In this document: positions 18,046-27,397 of the stretch, piece after piece
Layout: the number at the start of each line of letters is the position of its first letter
How positions within the stretch are numbered: the stretch's first letter is position 1
DNA from: Rubrivivax sp.
GTDB lineage: Bacteria; Pseudomonadota; Gammaproteobacteria; Burkholderiales; Burkholderiaceae_C
Reading direction: 5' to 3'
NCBI GenBank assembly: GCA_020852865.1
Contig: JADYZZ010000002.1
Span: forward strand, 1-42,952
Length of the DNA stretch: 42,952 nucleotides
The notes under the pieces: model-generated
Seen by the model: only the letters and a program-made list of their open reading frames with translations
The model's database searches: none
What the model was told of the DNA's origin: nothing
Translations under genes and position numbers: made by a program

Positions 18046-19449
18046 TCAGCGCGCGCCGCTGCCCCTCGGTTCGGGCCGCGCCGCGATCGCGGCCTTGAGT
18101 TGCGCGTGGAACCCGGCGTCGATCGGGTATTTCCACATCACCAGCATCGCCGCGATGCCGCCGGCCAAGGGCACCAGACACATGATCGCCAGCATCGCGT
18201 CGAGCGTCTGCGCGCCCTGCGGCTGATTGGCTGCGAAGCCCACGCGCGTCAGCAACTGCCCCAGGAGCAGTGCATTGATGGCGACCGCAACCTTCTGGGC
18301 GAACGCGGCGAAGCCGAAGATCGTGGCCTCGCTGCGAACCCCGCGTTTGAGCTGGTTGTACTCCACCGTGTCGGGCAGCATGCCCCAGAACATGATTGGC
18401 GCGGCGCTGCCGCCGATGGCGCCCACCACCAGCACCGCAGCGAGCAGCCCGGTGGCGTGCGGATTGAGGAAGTAGAACGCGAGCAGGGCCGCGAGGTTGA
18501 TGCCCTGGCCGAGCCAGAAAGCGTCGCGCTTGGAGGTCCTGCGTGCGAACCAGTTCCACAGCGGGGCACAGGGCAGCAGCACCAGGGCCGGCAGCGGCAG
18601 GATCCACGCCATCGCCGCGGGCTGCTTCAGGTCGTAGGTGATCCAGTAGAGCAGCATCTTGCCGAACATGCCGCTGATGCCGCCGACGACGAGCGCGATG
18701 AACAGCAGTCGCAGCGGTCCGTTGTGGCGCAGCGTCGCCCAGAAGTCGATGACGTCGCGCACGACACCGGCGAGGATGCCGCCTTGCACCTTCGCCGGCT
18801 CGTCGTCCGCAGGTCCGTCCACGGCCTCGTGCGTCGCGAAGAAGGTCAGGACGAGGATGACGGTCGCGCCGATGCCCAGGCTGATGGCGGCCCAGAAGTA
18901 GGCCCGTTGCGGCTGATCGAACAAGGCCACGAACTTCGGCACCGTGAAGGCAACCACCAGCGCGCCGCTGGCCGCGAAGACGACGCGCAGGGCGGCGAGC
19001 ACGCCGCGCTCGGTCGAGTCTTGCGTGAGCCGCGCCGACAGCGCCCCGAACGGAATGCCGACGACGGTGAGCAGCGTGCGCAGCAGGATGTGGGTCGCCA
19101 TGGCATAGGCCACGAGCCAGGCCCCGGCCAGCGGTGGTGTCCAGTACATCAGCGCGAAGGCGACGGCGCAGGGCACGCTGCCGAAGAGGATCCAGGGTCG
19201 GAAGCGCCCCCAGCGACTGCGCGTGCGGTCGGCGATCGCGCCCATCACCGGGTCGGTGACCGCATCCCAGAACGACGCGACGGCGTAGGCGATCCCGGCC
19301 CAGAAGGGCGTGATGCCCATGACGTCGGTGTAGAAGAAGTACCCGAAGATGGTGATGCCTTGCCAGTAGAAATTGATGCCGAGGTCGCCCATGGCCCAGC
19401 CGATGCGTCGGGGCCACGACAGGCGTCCATGGGTTGCGTTGCCGGTCAT
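18046..19449 (-). CDS. GPH-family (glycoside-pentoside-hexuronide) cation symporter
   Basis: A 467-residue major-facilitator-type transporter with 12 predicted membrane helices. MelB/XynP hallmarks are present: WAMGDLGINFYWQGITIFGYFFYTDVMGI at the start, then ASFWDAVTDPVMGAIADRTRSRWGRFRPWILFGSVP, the cation-site and loop 2-3 signature. MFWGMLPDTVEYNQLKRGVRSEATIFG follows in the second half. GPH proteins import sugars or glycosides with Na+ or H+. The ATG at 19449 is set by a GGAGGA 9 bases upstream and by overlap with the preceding frame. It is the last gene of the minus-strand catabolic locus and probably imports its product. Confidence 0.92.
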   Translation of the reverse strand: MTGNATHGRLSWPRRIGWAMGDLGINFYWQGITIFGYFFYTDVMGITPFWAGIAYAVASFWDAVTDPVMGAIADRTRSRWGRFRPWILFGSVPCAVAFALMYWTPPLAGAWLVAYAMATHILLRTLLTVVGIPFGALSARLTQDSTERGVLAALRVVFAASGALVVAFTVPKFVALFDQPQRAYFWAAISLGIGATVILVLTFFATHEAVDGPADDEPAKVQGGILAGVVRDVIDFWATLRHNGPLRLLFIALVVGGISGMFGKMLLYWITYDLKQPAAMAWILPLPALVLLPCAPLWNWFARRTSKRDAFWLGQGINLAALLAFYFLNPHATGLLAAVLVVGAIGGSAAPIMFWGMLPDTVEYNQLKRGVRSEATIFGFAAFAQKVAVAINALLLGQLLTRVGFAANQPQGAQTLDAMLAIMCLVPLAGGIAAMLVMWKYPIDAGFHAQLKAAIAARPEPRGSGAR

Positions 19450-19994
19450 GCGGGCTGTCCTCCGTTCAGGGTGGGGCCGCAGGCCCCGATCGATGCATCG
19501 ACCTGCCGCCGCGTGGGCGCGTGCGATCGCGTGGCCTTGCGGCGTGCGGCGAGCGCGGCGGCGTGGCGGGCGAAGCGGGCGGCCTCGGGCAGTCTCCAGC
19601 CCTCGTGCAGGGTCGGCCGGTACAGAGCCGCCCGGAGCTCGCTCGCGGTCCGCGACGCCGCGGTTCCGACGCGCGCGAGCGCAGCCCTCTTGCTCTGGCC
19701 GGGGGCGAGGAAATGGGCGTCGGTGAAACGCCGGCCGGGAATCCCGGTCGCGTCGGCCGCGCCGGTGCTCGACTTCATGGCTGCGGCCCGCGCGCGTGGC
19801 CCCGCTGCATGGCCAGTCCCCAAATGGGGGTGCCGGTCCCGCGTCGTACCACGGCCTGGACGCGAGCGGCATCCCGTTGCCGCGCCGGGCGCAGGAACCC
19901 GCCTCCGGTGATCGCCTCCCGGGGCCGCCGCAGGCGCGGCCTCCGCGCTGATGCGCTGCGTGTTCGAGCCTGTCAAGACGTCGAGGTCAGCCAT
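19446..19994 (-). pseudogene. Degenerate PfkB-type carbohydrate kinase remnant
   Basis: A 182-codon frame from ATG 19994 overlaps the GH5 stop by 22 bases and ends in an ATGA overlap with the GPH symporter start. The start (MADLDVLT) resembles the first strand of PfkB kinases. The end (SELRAAL, then LPEAARFARHAAALA and PTRRQVDAS) aligns by eye with the kinase C-terminus, in which RFA..AAAL and PTR.EV are usual. The catalytic GAGD motif would fall where GTAA is read, so the catalytic Asp is absent. The glycine-rich substrate and nucleotide loops between are missing, and the length is far below the usual 300 or so. I infer a decayed sugar kinase. An unrelated short protein cannot be excluded. 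Confidence 0.42.
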
Positions 19995-21940
19995 CGCCGG
20001 CCCCCCGGCTTGGCCCGGATGACGACGCGCACCGGTGCGGCTCGCGTGCAGTGGATTTCCACCCGCTGCGCGAGCGGATCGAACGACCATCGCAGCGGCG
20101 CATCGGCCGTGAGCTCGATGGCGCGGAACTGCCGCCGCGGCAGGAAGACGAGCGTCGGCGCGTCGATGGAGGGGTCGGCGTCGAGTTCGAACTCCAGCGT
20201 GGCCCGTGCATCGTCGCAGCGCATGGCGCGGAGCCGACCCTGCGCCGCCAGCACATAGGCGCGGCAGAAGCCGGCCAATGCGCGTGCGCCGCAGTCGGGA
20301 TCATCGTCTGTCGTGTGCTGGTCGCGCGAGAAGATCGAGAGATCCTCCTGGTTCCAGTGATCGCCGATGCGCGCGTCGTTGCGATTGCTGGCGGTGTAGT
20401 TCCACAGCGTTCCCGAGGCGAGCAGCGCATCGAGCACGTCGTAGGCGGCAGCCAGCGGCGCGACATGCCCGTCCCAGATCTCCGGGCCGGTCTCGCCGGC
20501 CCGCCAGCGCCGGTAGGCGAGACCGCCGTCGAGATCGAACGGGATGCCGAACTCGCCCAGGAGCATCGGCGCCGGGATGGCATGCGCGACGCCGAGCTCG
20601 CGCAGGCCTTCCAGCTCGGGCCGGTAGCGCCGGGCGAGATCCGCGCGCGAAGCCGAAGGCGCGCGTTTGCTGCGCAGGCATTCGATGTCGTACCAGTGGC
20701 TCGCGTTGACCCAATGCGCGGGCATCTGCGACGGAAAGCGGGCACCGAGCGCGGTCGAGTACGGGTTGATCTCGGCGAACACCAGCCAGTCGGGGCGATG
20801 GCGCCGGATGGTGCGCGCCACGGCGTCGAAGAACGGCGCCATGGCATGGCGGCCGATGTCGAGCACCTCGCCGTCGAAGTTCTGGAAAAAGCGCTCGTCG
20901 AGCGCTTCACCCTCCCCGCCCGCCGGTCGCCATGCGCCGTGGGCCGCAAAGGGGTCGGCGATGCCCGGGCGCCAGATGCGCCGGCATCGCTCGTTGAAGA
21001 CGCGTTCGCCATCGGATCTGAGCGCGCCGGTTGCGGCATCGCGCACGAGCACCGGGATGCGGACGCTCTGGCCATGGGCCAGCCGCAGGCCGTCGAGCGG
21101 TGTCCATTGCGGCCCGGGCCGCAATCCGGCAGGGCCTGCCGGACGCTGCGACAGACTCTGGCCGAGCCACCCCAATCCCGGCTCGTTCAGGGTGTCGAAG
21201 CCCACGACCGCCGGCAGATGGGCGACGCGTGCCGCAACCGCATCCATCGCCGCAAGGTACTGCTGCTGGAGGAAATGCTGGACGTTCTGCCCCGCGATCG
21301 TCCAGTCGGGCGTGAACGCCGCACCGGCGAAGAACGCGGTCCACATGATCGCGTTGGCAGGACGCTGGTAGTTGCCGGCCCAGCTCATCATCGGATAGCC
21401 CGGCTGGTGGTCCTGCGGGCTGCCGTAGTCGAAGGCCTGCTGCATCACGAGTGCGGCGCCGGCCGCGGCGAAGCTCGTGAAATCGAGGCCCAGCGCCTCG
21501 AACGTCCAGCCCGGCGCGCCGCTGCCGCCGCTCATCCGGCTCCAGACATCCTGATGGAAGTCGATGAAGACGGCCAGGCCGTGCGCCTGCGCGCGCTCGA
21601 GTACGCGCACGATGTAGTCGAGGTAGGCCTCGTCCCGGCTGCCCGGGCCCGCGTGCGCGACGGCCTCCCAGGTGACGAGGAAGCGCAGCACGTTGAAGCC
21701 CCAGTGGCGCAGGCGGCCGAGGTGTTCGTCGGCCTCGGCGAGCGGGAACGGGCGGCCCACGAACGAGACGTCGCGATGGTCGGCGAAGTCGGTCGGGACG
21801 TCGGTGCCGCCATCGGGGAACGGAACCTTGCAGTCGCCGCCCAGGTTCACCCCGCGCAGCAGCAGCTGGCGCCCGGCGTGGTCGACGAAGCGGACGCCAT
21901 CGGTCCTGACCCAGGGCATGGCCTGTGCGGGTTGGGTCAC
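19973..21940 (-). CDS. GH5 endoglycoceramidase/steryl-glucosidase-like hydrolase
   Basis: A 655-residue glycoside hydrolase of clan A. The acid/base Glu253 is in GFDTLNEPG and the nucleophile Glu463 in LLGEFG. The (beta/alpha)8 barrel (about 15-560) contains RGVNLGGDCKVPF and the FIDFHQDVWSRMSGGSGAPGW block. This block and FVGRPFPL..ADEHL..LR..GF..LRFLVTWEAV recall GH5 enzymes that hydrolyse glucosylceramide or steryl glucosides. A C-terminal beta-sandwich follows. No signal peptide is seen, so it should act on imported substrate. I chose GTG 21940 because AGGTGG lies 5-6 bases upstream and the preceding stop is 10 bases away; ATG 21919 is the alternative. Confidence 0.88.
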   Translation of the reverse strand: MTQPAQAMPWVRTDGVRFVDHAGRQLLLRGVNLGGDCKVPFPDGGTDVPTDFADHRDVSFVGRPFPLAEADEHLGRLRHWGFNVLRFLVTWEAVAHAGPGSRDEAYLDYIVRVLERAQAHGLAVFIDFHQDVWSRMSGGSGAPGWTFEALGLDFTSFAAAGAALVMQQAFDYGSPQDHQPGYPMMSWAGNYQRPANAIMWTAFFAGAAFTPDWTIAGQNVQHFLQQQYLAAMDAVAARVAHLPAVVGFDTLNEPGLGWLGQSLSQRPAGPAGLRPGPQWTPLDGLRLAHGQSVRIPVLVRDAATGALRSDGERVFNERCRRIWRPGIADPFAAHGAWRPAGGEGEALDERFFQNFDGEVLDIGRHAMAPFFDAVARTIRRHRPDWLVFAEINPYSTALGARFPSQMPAHWVNASHWYDIECLRSKRAPSASRADLARRYRPELEGLRELGVAHAIPAPMLLGEFGIPFDLDGGLAYRRWRAGETGPEIWDGHVAPLAAAYDVLDALLASGTLWNYTASNRNDARIGDHWNQEDLSIFSRDQHTTDDDPDCGARALAGFCRAYVLAAQGRLRAMRCDDARATLEFELDADPSIDAPTLVFLPRRQFRAIELTADAPLRWSFDPLAQRVEIHCTRAAPVRVVIRAKPGGRRWLTSTS

Positions 21941-21950
21941 GGCGACCACC

Positions 21951-23501
21951 TCAGTTGCGCGCCGCGGTGCGCGCGGCCTCGATGGCGTCGAGCCTGGTCG
22001 CCGCCAGCGCGCGCAGCGCAGGCCCATCCTGCCCGAACCAGAAGGCCATCGAGTCGCCGCGATAGACGGGCCAGCGCGGACGCCCGGCGCAGTTGGGATC
22101 GCCCGCCCGCGCGAACTGCGTCCAGTAGTCGAGCATGAGCGCGGACTGCGCTTCGTCGGCCGTCGTGGCCTGCGGCCACAGCCGTGTCAGGGTCGAGAAG
22201 ACATAAGGCACGTCCGTGGCGTGGGCAGCCCCGTGCACGGCCGTACGCAAGCTCTCGACGACGTAGTCGAACACGTAGAGGAACGACGGCGCTCCGGCCG
22301 CAGCGCAAAGGGCCGCCACATGACGCGCCGGCTCGGCGAACGGGAAGTCGCTGACCAGCCCGCGGCTGAGGCCTTCGGCGCCGCCGTACAGCGCCTCGAT
22401 GCGTTCGCGCGGCAGGTCGAGCAGCGCCAGGCAGCGCTGCACCATCATGTCGCGCAGTGGGGCGGGCAGATCGCCGAGTTCGTTGCTGGTGAAGCCGCTC
22501 AGGAGCGGGACCCTGGCGTGGTGCCCGGCCGCGAAAGCCTGCGCCGCCGGCCCCGTGACCAGCGTGCCGTCGATCATCGGACCCGAGTAGGTGTCCGGCT
22601 CCATGTTCACGAGGTCCAGCCCGCCGCGCAGCAATTCGGCAGGCAGGGCGCGCAGGGCCTCGGGCGTGGGCTCGCGCAGCCCGGCCTCGCGCGCGAAGCG
22701 CTCGCCGATCGCCTCGGCCGATGGTCGATGCGTGGCGCGCCTGAGGTGGGGCCACGGGTCGCGCCCGCCGGCCGATTGCGCGATGGCCTTGTGGAAAAGG
22801 CCGCGCGCCTGGTCGATCGCCATGAGCTGCAGCACCGAAGTACCGCCCGCGGAGTCGCCGAAGATCGTGATGTTGCCCGCATCCCCCCCGAACGCGCCGA
22901 TGTTGCGCCGGACCCAGCGCAACGCCGCGATCTGGTCCATCAGTCCGTAGTTGCCGAGCGGCTCGTCGTGCTGCGCCGCAGACAGCACAGGATGGGCGAA
23001 GAAGCCGAAGCGGCCCAGCCGGTAGTTGAAGCTGACGACAACGATGCCGCGGCGGGCGATCGCGCTGCCGTCGAGCACCGGCGTGCCGGACGAACCCATG
23101 ACGAAGCCGCCGCCGTGGATCCAGACCATGACGGGCAGCGCCGCTTCGGCGCGCTGCGCCGGCCGCCAGACATTGAGGTAGAGGCAGTCTTCGCCGAGCG
23201 GAAGGTCCGAACTCATGCGATCCCACTGCGGCCGGTTCTGCACGCAGTCGTTGCCGAATGCCACGGCCGCGCGCTGGCCAGGCCACGCGGCTGCGGGCTG
23301 CGGGGGGCGCCAGCGCAGCGGGCCCGACGGTGCGGCCGCGAAGGGGATGCCGAGGAAACGTTCGACGTCCGCACTGCGGGCCCCGGCGAGCGTGCCGGTC
23401 TCGACGGTGACGAGCGCGACCGCGCCGGCCGCAGCGGCATTCGGCTGCGGGCCCGCGGCCGCTCGATCGCGGCCCTGGTTCTCGATGCGATCCTCGTCCA
23501 T
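21951..23501 (-). CDS. Type-B carboxylesterase
   Basis: A 516-residue alpha/beta-hydrolase that cleaves ester bonds. Family blocks are FLGIPFAAAPSGPLRWRPPQP, EDCLYLNVWRP, the oxyanion loop HGGGF (129-133) and the nucleophile elbow FGDSAGG with Ser217. The catalytic Glu is probably that of SGFTSNELGDL and the His that of GAAHATDVPYVF. No signal peptide is evident, so it is probably cytoplasmic. A purine-rich GGAAGGGAAG precedes the ATG. In this locus it may strip acyl groups from the imported substrate. The GH5 gene starts 10 bases after its stop. Confidence 0.93.
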   Translation of the reverse strand: MDEDRIENQGRDRAAAGPQPNAAAAGAVALVTVETGTLAGARSADVERFLGIPFAAAPSGPLRWRPPQPAAAWPGQRAAVAFGNDCVQNRPQWDRMSSDLPLGEDCLYLNVWRPAQRAEAALPVMVWIHGGGFVMGSSGTPVLDGSAIARRGIVVVSFNYRLGRFGFFAHPVLSAAQHDEPLGNYGLMDQIAALRWVRRNIGAFGGDAGNITIFGDSAGGTSVLQLMAIDQARGLFHKAIAQSAGGRDPWPHLRRATHRPSAEAIGERFAREAGLREPTPEALRALPAELLRGGLDLVNMEPDTYSGPMIDGTLVTGPAAQAFAAGHHARVPLLSGFTSNELGDLPAPLRDMMVQRCLALLDLPRERIEALYGGAEGLSRGLVSDFPFAEPARHVAALCAAAGAPSFLYVFDYVVESLRTAVHGAAHATDVPYVFSTLTRLWPQATTADEAQSALMLDYWTQFARAGDPNCAGRPRWPVYRGDSMAFWFGQDGPALRALAATRLDAIEAARTAARN

Positions 23502-23626
23502 GGTCGGATGCTTCCCTTCCTGCTGCGGCAACACCGGCGCGTCGCAAGACCCGTCGTCCTCGCGCAACCACCGGGTCGGTCGGCCTGGGCATCGCCTGCG
23601 GGCATGCTGCGGCCTCGTCGCGCTGC

Positions 23627-25021
23627 TCAGTCCGGTGCGCGCAGGCTCCTGTGCACCGCCAGGGTGCGGGCGGCGAGATCGGCGAAGCCGGCTCGCTCGA
23701 TCCCGACCATCTGGGGCCGCACCGTGTCGTTGAGGCGCGGCACCAAGCTGCTGCCGAGGCGCTGGCAACCGAGCCTCGCCCCGGCGATCGAGCCCGCCGT
23801 CGCGCCATTGCTGTCGGTGTCGAGCCCCGCCATCACCGCGGTGGCGATGGTCCGGTCGAGCCCTCCGCCCCCGTAGTGCAGCGCCATGATCACGACGAGC
23901 GCGTTGTTGACCGCATGCGTCGGGTGCAGATGGCCGAACTCGCGTTCGTGCCGCTCCATGAAGTCCTCGAAGCCAGGGCACTCGTCCAGCCAGGCGAGTG
24001 CCATGTGCACGGCCTCGGCAAGGCGGCAGTGGCTCGGGATCTGCGCCAAGCCGACCTCCACCAGCCTGTGCAGATCGGACTCCACGAACGCGGCGGCGAC
24101 CATGGCCGCGGTCATCATGGCGGCATAGATGCCGTTGGCCGTGTGTGTCCAGCTCGCGTCGCGCCATGCGAGGTCCGCCGCGCGTGCCGGATCGCCCGCG
24201 CAGGCGTAGCCCCAGACGTCGGCGCGGATCTGCGCGCCGATCCATTCGCGATAGGGGTTGTTGTGGCGCCGCGTGAACTCGGCCGCGACGGCGCCGCGGA
24301 TCCCGCGCGCGATCTCCTTGCGCGCGCTGCGCAGGTTGTAGTTGAGGATGGCCTGCGTCTCGGCCGTGCAGATCGAGGCGTAGGGCAGCCGCTCGTTCCA
24401 GCTGTCGGCGATGTCCGCCCAGCCGAAGCGCTCGCCCAGGCGCTCGAGGACATCCAGGGCGATGAGGGAGTAGTGGATGTCGTCGTCGGCTTCCAGGAAG
24501 GCGATGTTCTCGCGCCACGACCGCGGGCAGAACAGCCCCGACTGCGCGGCGTCCGGCCCGCCGGCGAAGTAGTCGCGCAGCGGCCACTCGCCGCGTCGGA
24601 GCAGGAGGTCCTTGATGCAGGCGCGCCCGCGCCGCCCTGCGCTGCCGAACATGCCCAGCATCTCGACCGGCTTGCCCAGTGCGCAGCCGGCCGCACGCCC
24701 GGACCACGCGCCGTGGAAGCGGTCGAGGAGTGCGGCGTCGTCGGGCCGGCGCGGCAGGCCGGGCGCTGGCGGTGGGCACTGCGCCCGGATGGCTTCGAGT
24801 TCGTCGGGTTGCCGGTACGGAAAGGCGGGGTCCGGCGGCAGCGCCGCGAGCTCTGCCGCGATCCGCTGGATCGTCGCCAAGTCGTCGGCGCGGGTGGCGT
24901 CGATCGCGTCGAGGAGCGCCGGCGGCACGGGGCGCCCCTCATAGCCGCACTGCAGCGCCTCGGCACGGCACAAGCCAAGCGGCGTGTCCCAGCCGGCAAC
25001 GAGCCATGGCGAGGTGCTCAT
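23627..25021 (-). CDS. ADP-ribosylglycohydrolase-fold protein
   Basis: A 464-residue protein. The first 95 or so residues are an uncharacterised helical region, followed by the all-helical DraG/ARH fold. Metal-binding motifs are recognisable: GAWSGRAAGCALGKPVE at the domain start, EADDDIHYS (the acidic cluster equivalent to TDDT) and GLDTDSNGATAGSIAGA near the C-terminus, the strongest signature of the family. Members remove ADP-ribose from proteins or nucleotides, but related proteins are also found in sugar-catabolic operons, where they may cleave N- or O-glycosidic bonds. Here the catabolic setting favours the latter; this is inference. It lies between the receptor and the esterase genes. 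Confidence 0.88.
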   Translation of the reverse strand: MSTSPWLVAGWDTPLGLCRAEALQCGYEGRPVPPALLDAIDATRADDLATIQRIAAELAALPPDPAFPYRQPDELEAIRAQCPPPAPGLPRRPDDAALLDRFHGAWSGRAAGCALGKPVEMLGMFGSAGRRGRACIKDLLLRRGEWPLRDYFAGGPDAAQSGLFCPRSWRENIAFLEADDDIHYSLIALDVLERLGERFGWADIADSWNERLPYASICTAETQAILNYNLRSARKEIARGIRGAVAAEFTRRHNNPYREWIGAQIRADVWGYACAGDPARAADLAWRDASWTHTANGIYAAMMTAAMVAAAFVESDLHRLVEVGLAQIPSHCRLAEAVHMALAWLDECPGFEDFMERHEREFGHLHPTHAVNNALVVIMALHYGGGGLDRTIATAVMAGLDTDSNGATAGSIAGARLGCQRLGSSLVPRLNDTVRPQMVGIERAGFADLAARTLAVHRSLRAPD

Positions 25022-25123
25022 CCGATTCCCACGCTGCAGGTGTGCATGCGGTCAGCCGCCGCAATCGGAACGGGGCCCGCGCCGAGGGGGCCCCGCCGCC
25101 GACGACTGCGCCCGGCGCCGCGG

Positions 25124-27397
25124 CTACAGCCTCACATTCAGCGTGAAGCCCACCGTGCGGAAGCCTTCGAGGCTCGGGAATTGCGAGTAACCGCCCGAAT
25201 CGAACGGCGTCTCGAAGATCACCGTCGGGTAATGCTTGTTGAAGAGGTTGCGCACATAGAGCGAAACCCGCCAGCGATCGTCGACCGAACCGACGCCGAC
25301 CGACCCTCCGAAGATGCCGTAACCGGCCAGCTCGGTGTTCGGGTTGGAGTTCATCGCGAAGTTCACGCGGTCGCGCCAGCTCCAGTTGGCCGCGGCGTAG
25401 CCGGTCAGACCGGCGGTCAGCGGGCGCTCGTATTCGCCGTACGCCGAGAGCGTCCACCTCGGCGTATTGGCGAGCCGCTGCCCCTTGGCGTCGAAGTGGC
25501 TGGCGTTGCAGCCCTGCGCAGCGCTCTGGCCGGGGTAGCAAGGGATCAGCCATGGACTATCGATGAACGCGTCGATGTAGGCCGCGCCGCCGCCGACGGT
25601 GAAGCCCTTGACGGGCCGCGCACGGAAATCGAACTCGAGGCCCTGCGTCACCACCTTGCCCGCGGACGTCACGCGGAAGATGTTGGGCGTCACCGTGGTG
25701 TCGTACACCTGCGCCTGGAAGTGATCGAAGTTCGTCCTGAAGAGCGCGACATTGGTGAGCATCCGGCCGTCGAGCCAGCTCTTCTTCACGCCGAGCTCAT
25801 ACGCGGTCGGGATTTCCGGCGGCACGAACGCGGTGCTCGCCGTGACCGAGTTGTCGGACAGGACGGCCACGCCCTTGAAGCCGCGTGCGACGCTGAAATA
25901 GACGTTGGTGGACAGCTCGGGGCGGTACTGGGCACCGAGCCGCCACGACCATTTCTCGGCGTGGTCGGAGGCCTGGAAGGCCAGCGGCGGGAACCACGAG
26001 ATCTCGCTGGGCGGCGTCCCGCCCTTGCGGTCGTAGTCGAGCGCATAGCGCTCGCGCGTGTAGCGGGCGCCGGCGAACAGCCGCAGCTGCTCGGTGAGGT
26101 CGAAGTTCACCTGCCCGAAGGCCGCGGCGCTCCGAGTCCTGATGGTGTTCGAGGGGTGCGTGGCGAGGATCATGCCCGGCGGCAACCAGGCCTGCCCGAG
26201 CGTTCCGCCCTGGCTGTAGTTCCCGGTGAGATCGAGGTCGTACCAGAACAGGCCGGCCACCCAGTTGACCGGGTTCTTCGCGGGTGAGGCAAGCCGCAGC
26301 TCCTGCGAGAACTGCGAGACGTCGTTGTCGCCGTAGTTCAGGTCGAAGATCGGCAGCACCGACAGATCGGCGTCGTTGCCGTCGCGCTCCTTCCACTTGC
26401 GGTATGCGGTGATCGACGTCAGCGTATAGCCGTCTCGCGTCCAGTCCACCTGCGCCGACGCGCCGCTCGAGATCGTGCGGCTGAACAAGTCGCCGGAGAG
26501 CTTGACGCCCAGGTTGTCGGGCCCGGCCTGCACCTGCGGCCCCTGCATGAGCCCGATGAAGCCGCCCGGCGTGACCGAACGCGTCGTCCAGATGCAGCAG
26601 GGCACGTCGCGTTCGGAATAGTCGGCGCGCACGAGCAGCTTGAGATCGCGCGACGGCTCGACGAGCAGGCTGGCACGGGCACCCCATTCGTTGCGGCCGT
26701 TGTAGTCGCGGTCCTTCGCGTAGTCGTGGATGATGCCGTCGCGCTTGTTCCCGTAGCCCACGATGCGCAGCGCCGCGCTGCTGCCGAGCGGAACGTTGCC
26801 GACCGCCTGGTAGCGTTGCTCACCGTGCTCGCCGAGCGAGACGCGCATCCCCAGCGAGAGGTCGTGGAGTTCGGGTTGCCGCGTGGTGATGTTGATGAGG
26901 CCGGCCGAGGCGTTCTTGCCGAACAGCATGCCCTGCGGCCCGCGCAGCACCTCGATCTGGTCGATGTCCGCGAGATCGGCGATGCCCTGGCCCGGCCGGC
27001 CCAGGACGACGCCGTCGATCACGGTGCCGACGCTCTGCTCGACGCCGTCGCCGAAGGTCACCGTGCCGATGCCGCGCACCGCGAAACCGAGACCGCGCGA
27101 CGTGTTCGAGTCGAGGAACTGCAGCGACGGCACCAGCGACACGAGGTTGATCGGACTGTTGAAGCCCTGTGCATCCAGCGTGTCGCCGGACAACACCGTC
27201 ACCGCCACCGGCACGTCCTGCAGCTTCTCGGGACGCCTCTGGGCGGTGACGACGATCTCGAGCACGCCGGACGAGGCCTGTTGCTTCGCCGACCCCGCTT
27301 GATCCTGGGCCAGGGCCGGCAGCGCCGTCGCCAACGCCGCGAAACCGGCACCGAGAAGACCCCGAGATCGGATGGCACCTGCGTCAATGAACTTCAT
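25124..27397 (-). CDS. TonB-dependent outer-membrane receptor
   Basis: A 757-residue transporter. It has a signal peptide (residues 1-30, ending ALPALA), a TonB box around 45-55 (LEIVVTAQRR), a plug domain (about 58-170; IEVLRGPQGMLFGKNASAGLINITTRQP) and a 22-strand barrel ending in the aromatic or Leu-terminated strand VGFTLNVRL. No FecA-type signalling domain precedes the TonB box, and no SusD partner is encoded. The type is the sphingomonad and Caulobacter receptor used for plant compounds, sterols and glycosides. It is the likely entry point of the locus. No good Shine-Dalgarno is visible before ATG 27397. Confidence 0.95.
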   Translation of the reverse strand: MKFIDAGAIRSRGLLGAGFAALATALPALAQDQAGSAKQQASSGVLEIVVTAQRRPEKLQDVPVAVTVLSGDTLDAQGFNSPINLVSLVPSLQFLDSNTSRGLGFAVRGIGTVTFGDGVEQSVGTVIDGVVLGRPGQGIADLADIDQIEVLRGPQGMLFGKNASAGLINITTRQPELHDLSLGMRVSLGEHGEQRYQAVGNVPLGSSAALRIVGYGNKRDGIIHDYAKDRDYNGRNEWGARASLLVEPSRDLKLLVRADYSERDVPCCIWTTRSVTPGGFIGLMQGPQVQAGPDNLGVKLSGDLFSRTISSGASAQVDWTRDGYTLTSITAYRKWKERDGNDADLSVLPIFDLNYGDNDVSQFSQELRLASPAKNPVNWVAGLFWYDLDLTGNYSQGGTLGQAWLPPGMILATHPSNTIRTRSAAAFGQVNFDLTEQLRLFAGARYTRERYALDYDRKGGTPPSEISWFPPLAFQASDHAEKWSWRLGAQYRPELSTNVYFSVARGFKGVAVLSDNSVTASTAFVPPEIPTAYELGVKKSWLDGRMLTNVALFRTNFDHFQAQVYDTTVTPNIFRVTSAGKVVTQGLEFDFRARPVKGFTVGGGAAYIDAFIDSPWLIPCYPGQSAAQGCNASHFDAKGQRLANTPRWTLSAYGEYERPLTAGLTGYAAANWSWRDRVNFAMNSNPNTELAGYGIFGGSVGVGSVDDRWRVSLYVRNLFNKHYPTVIFETPFDSGGYSQFPSLEGFRTVGFTLNVRL

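Noticed and set aside
18036..19500. Second copy of the tRNA-Ser 3' end marking an island boundary
   Set aside because: I looked for the T-arm/acceptor sequence (GGGTTCGAATCCCTCC or complement) at the far end of the accessory locus and did not find it.
20051..23876. Long plus-strand frames across the GH5 and esterase genes
   Set aside because: They are antisense shadows; the minus frames carry intact catalytic motifs.
22000..24779. A longer esterase starting upstream of 23501
   Set aside because: The added residues are the ADP-ribosylglycohydrolase gene read in the wrong frame; ATG 23501 has a purine-rich ribosome site and gives the normal family length.
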